From an uncultured Ruminococcus sp. (GTDB lineage Bacteria > Bacillota > Clostridia > Oscillospirales > Acutalibacteraceae): 7,184 bases of DNA. The translations under genes and the position numbers were made by a program. How positions within the stretch are numbered: position 1 is the first letter of the stretch; every line of letters starts with the position of its first letter. The stretch is taken from contig CAJOHT010000047.1 in assembly GCA_905234305.1 (NCBI GenBank), positions 1 through 7,184 on the forward strand, in the 5' to 3' direction. The notes beneath the pieces are model-generated. The model did not search any database. It was not told where the DNA came from and saw only the letters and a list, made by a program, of their open reading frames with translations. This document shows, one piece after another, positions 5,423 to 7,184 of this stretch.

Positions 5423-5791
5423 ATGAACACATTAGCAGCACAGCCCGCTGCAAACGGCGGCGGCTCATTTATTTTAATGATAGTAATTTACGTAGCGATT
5501 TTCGCGGCGTTATATTTCTTCCTTATTCGTCCTAATTCTAAGAAAAAGAAAGAAGAAGCGGAACTCAGGAATAATCTTGAAATCGGCGACGAAATCACAA
5601 CAATCGGCGGTATCATAGGCAGAGTTGTAGCGATCAAAGAGGATGAGGACTCTATTATTATCGAAACAGGCTCTGACAGAAACAAGATGAGGATGAAGAG
5701 ATGGGCTATTTCCTCTATCAATACCGTTAAGGAAAATGCCGCAGCGCAGGCAACAGAGAAAAAAGGCTTTTTTGCAAAATTCAAAAAATAA
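5423..5791 (+). CDS. yajC: Preprotein translocase subunit YajC
   Basis: YajC is a small accessory protein of the SecDF-YajC complex that associates with SecYEG in the cytoplasmic membrane. The 122-residue product has a short glycine/alanine-rich N-terminus and one membrane helix (about 15-36) ending in FLIRPNSKKKKEE, the YajC signature (usually FLIIRPQ-K-x-x-K). The soluble domain follows with NNLEIGDEITTIGGIIGRVV (50-69). A charged Ala/Lys tail ends the protein. The basic cluster after the helix predicts a cytoplasmic C-terminus. AAGGA lies 8 nt before the ATG. Close placement behind queA-tgt is common in bacteria. It is followed by a hairpin that may end the transcript before the next gene. 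Confidence 0.95.
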   Translation: MNTLAAQPAANGGGSFILMIVIYVAIFAALYFFLIRPNSKKKKEEAELRNNLEIGDEITTIGGIIGRVVAIKEDEDSIIIETGSDRNKMRMKRWAISSINTVKENAAAQATEKKGFFAKFKK

Positions 5792-5806
5792 TGAATAAAT
5801 AATTAC

Positions 5807-5850
5807 TCCCCTGAGTATAATCTTTTAGGATTATATTCGGGGGAATTTTT
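5807..5850 (+). terminator. yajC terminator/attenuator hairpin that covers the SD of the next gene
   Basis: A continuous 16-bp stem (5807-5822 with 5829-5844, two G-T wobbles) closes a 6-nt TTTTAG loop and is followed by A and five T residues (5846-5850), then directly by the ATG at 5851. The right arm ends in GGGGGA, the only SD of the downstream gene. It therefore looks like an intrinsic terminator and at the same time a structure that hides a ribosome binding site. Confidence 0.8.
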
Positions 5851-6270
5851 ATGAAAGCCGTTAGTTCAAAATTGGATTCAATCAATAAAAAAGCAATAAA
5901 AGCAGTATTATTCGGAGTTTTAGTCGGAATACTAATTACAACTATACTAACTATGCTTACCGCCGCAGTTATAACGCTTATCGGGAAATTACCCGACGGC
6001 GCTTTAGAATATATTTCGCTCGCGTTATTGGGTGTCGGAGGTTTATCAGGCGGTTATATAAGCGGAAGAATACTAAGAAAAAACGGATTGTTTCTCGGTA
6101 TTACTACAGGTTTCATAATGTTTATTATAGTTTTTTTAGCTGGGTTAGGCTCAGTTTCGGGAGGACTATCGATTTTTACCGCGCTTAAATTTATAGTCCT
6201 GTTATTAACAGCTTCCGCTGGTGCGGTTAAGGCTGTTAATAAAAAAGAAAAGCTAAGGTATAAAAGCTGA
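5851..6270 (+). CDS. TIGR04086/DUF3792-type small membrane protein (YrzE-like)
   Basis: This is a 139-residue integral membrane protein of unknown function. After a short basic N-terminus, four hydrophobic helices are visible at about 17-43, 53-74, 79-101 and 106-127, ending in a Lys-rich cytoplasmic-type tail. The glycine-rich GVGGLSGGYISGRILRKNGLFLG (61-83) resembles the conserved core of the TIGR04086/PF12670 family, which in Clostridia often lies directly after yajC; both points are from memory and support the call. The ATG at 5851 has GGGGGA 6 nt upstream, inside the right arm of a strong hairpin. No separate promoter is seen between yajC and this gene, so expression probably requires read-through from yajC. 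Its TGA lies inside the stem of the convergent terminator. Confidence 0.75.
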   Translation: MKAVSSKLDSINKKAIKAVLFGVLVGILITTILTMLTAAVITLIGKLPDGALEYISLALLGVGGLSGGYISGRILRKNGLFLGITTGFIMFIIVFLAGLGSVSGGLSIFTALKFIVLLLTASAGAVKAVNKKEKLRYKS

Positions 6271-6294
6271 CTTAATTACAAAGTCAGCTTTTTT
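6262..6294. terminator. Bidirectional terminator between convergent genes
   Basis: A 12-bp stem (AAAAGCTGACTT at 6262-6273 with AAGTCAGCTTTT at 6281-6292) closes a 7-nt loop. T6 follows on the plus strand (6289-6294) and a TTTT run follows on the minus strand. The plus gene's TGA (6268-6270) is in the stem and the minus gene's TAA (6276-6278) is in the loop. Confidence 0.9.
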
Positions 6295-7142
6295 ATATCA
6301 TATGGTAATTCACTTGAAATTCTAATTTCATTAAAGGTAATCGGATGTATAAAAGAGATTTCTCCGCAATGAAGCGCCTGTCGCTCAATATATTTTAAAG
6401 AACCGCCGTACATATCATCGCCCGCAAGCGGATGTCCGATTGAGGAAAAATGAACTCTTATTTGATGCGTATGGCCTGTTTCGAGTTTTATTTCAAGCAA
6501 AGTATGGTTATTCTTTATTAATAAAGGTTTGTAATGGGTTATAGAGTTCAAACCGCCTTCACCGCAAACACGCTGTATAGAATGACCTTCTAGCAGTTTT
6601 ATCGGTTTATCGATAGTTCCCGACTCATCTATTATACCCTCGCAGACAGCGTAATAAGTTTTATCGACATTTTTAAACAGGTTATACGCAGTGTATTTAT
6701 CCTTAGCGATAATTACAATCCCTGAGGTATCCTTATCAAGCCTGTTTACAGCTCTGAATTTATAATTTTCTCCAAGCTCATTTTGACGATATGAAAGAAA
6801 ATTAGCCAGAGTATCAAGCTGATGGATTTTTGTTGGATGTACTGGTACTCCAAAAGGCTTATCTAAAATAATAATATATTCGTCCTCGTAAAGGATATTT
6901 AAATCTCCTTTTACGGGTACTATATTATTATCCTCGTCAGGAAGATGAATAACTACCCTATCCCCTTTCCTTAAACGTTCTATCGCTTTAATATTTTTAT
7001 CATTCCTTAAAATTCCGTCTTTTTCTCGCTTAAGCTGTGTTAACATACGGGAGGATATACCGCAGTTTTTCCTCAGAAATGTTTTTACGGTAATATTATC
7101 AAAGCGGTCGGGAACCGTAAATTCAATTGATTTAAAGGACAT
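6276..7142 (-). CDS. RluA/RluD-family pseudouridine synthase
   Basis: This enzyme is predicted to convert specific uridines in rRNA or tRNA to pseudouridine; the exact target cannot be told from sequence. The 288-residue protein has an N-terminal S4-like RNA-binding domain (about 13-70), then the RluA catalytic domain: ILDKPFGVPVHP (92-103), FRAVNRLDKDTSGIVIIAK (129-147) with the catalytic Asp136, KTYYAVCEG (161-169), LETGHTHQIRVHF (220-232) and GHPLAGDDMYGG (236-247). Two motif positions differ from the commonest form: Asn for His before RLD, and His for Arg in the G-R-T-H-Q-I-R motif. Both are substitutions outside the catalytic Asp. The ATG at 7142 is secure because an in-frame TGA lies three codons upstream; GGTGA is a modest SD. 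It probably overlaps the upstream gene by 11 nt, suggesting translational coupling. Confidence 0.93.
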   Translation of the reverse strand: MSFKSIEFTVPDRFDNITVKTFLRKNCGISSRMLTQLKREKDGILRNDKNIKAIERLRKGDRVVIHLPDEDNNIVPVKGDLNILYEDEYIIILDKPFGVPVHPTKIHQLDTLANFLSYRQNELGENYKFRAVNRLDKDTSGIVIIAKDKYTAYNLFKNVDKTYYAVCEGIIDESGTIDKPIKLLEGHSIQRVCGEGGLNSITHYKPLLIKNNHTLLEIKLETGHTHQIRVHFSSIGHPLAGDDMYGGSLKYIERQALHCGEISFIHPITFNEIRISSELPYDIKKLTL

Positions 7143-7184
7143 AATACATCACCGCGGCGTAAACCGCAATCTGATCCGATGCCC
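7132..7184 (-). CDS. Probable 3' end of an upstream gene (partial, unidentified)
   Basis: On the minus strand a frame enters from the right edge and reads A-S-D-Q-I-A-V-Y-A-A-V-M-Y-Y-V-L before a TAA at 7134-7132, overlapping the pseudouridine synthase start by 11 nt. The other frame that ends in this short stretch is Arg-rich and less protein-like. With only 16 residues no family can be named, and the call rests on the amino-acid mix and the coupled overlap. Confidence 0.35.
   Translation of the reverse strand, partial: ASDQIAVYAAVMYYVL

Noticed and set aside
5488..5784. 98-residue minus-strand open frame across yajC
   Set aside because: It is the antisense of a hydrophobic, well-conserved yajC gene. 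Its apparent hydrophobicity is a by-product of the complementary strand.
1..7184. CRISPR array, tRNA or rRNA genes
   Set aside because: No regularly spaced repeats and no tRNA-like or rRNA-like sequence were seen on either strand; nearly all of the window is accounted for by protein genes.

Overview
The window is AT-rich, densely coding bacterial chromosome. Strong purine-rich Shine-Dalgarno (SD) sites, consensus sigma-A-type promoters, a Tgt/QueA pair followed by yajC and a TIGR04086-type membrane protein, and an 'archaeal/fungal-type' aspartate-semialdehyde dehydrogenase point to a low-GC Gram-positive of class Clostridia. The protein flavour suggests the Ruminococcus/Oscillospiraceae area; this placement is inference.

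Layout. Positions 1-2045 (minus strand): asd then dapA, a two-gene operon for the entry into the lysine/diaminopimelate branch, read from a near-consensus promoter at 2147-2175 and ending at a hairpin at the left edge. Positions 2046-2210: a divergent intergenic region with two identical 10-bp repeats 21 bp apart. Positions 2211-5345 (plus strand): queA and tgt, both of the queuosine tRNA-modification pathway, separated by a HigB/HigA-like toxin-antitoxin (TA) pair with its own promoter, operator-like palindrome and terminator. Positions 5349-6294 (plus strand): a new promoter, yajC (Sec accessory subunit), a hairpin, and a small four-helix membrane protein of the TIGR04086/DUF3792 type. Positions 6262-6294: a shared bidirectional terminator. 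Positions 6276-7142 (minus strand): an RluA/RluD-type pseudouridine synthase, overlapped at its start by the probable 3' end of another gene running off the window.

The most striking observation is that the TA module appears to be a recent insertion into the last codons of queA. An exact 11-bp direct repeat flanks the module (3211-3221 and 4180-4190). The right-hand copy continues in the queA frame as C-M-A-I-I-stop, which resembles the normal QueA C-terminus, and that stop overlaps the SD of tgt. The present queA instead ends C-C-L-F-L, using codons from the inserted DNA. Removing one repeat copy and the DNA between would restore an intact 341-residue QueA with its stop 9 nt before tgt, a typical tightly coupled queA-tgt operon. 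The insertion also places a strong terminator upstream of tgt.

A second point of interest is a 16-bp hairpin between yajC and the TIGR04086 gene. It looks like a terminator but also buries the SD of the downstream gene. Apart from these, the genes are ordinary housekeeping genes.
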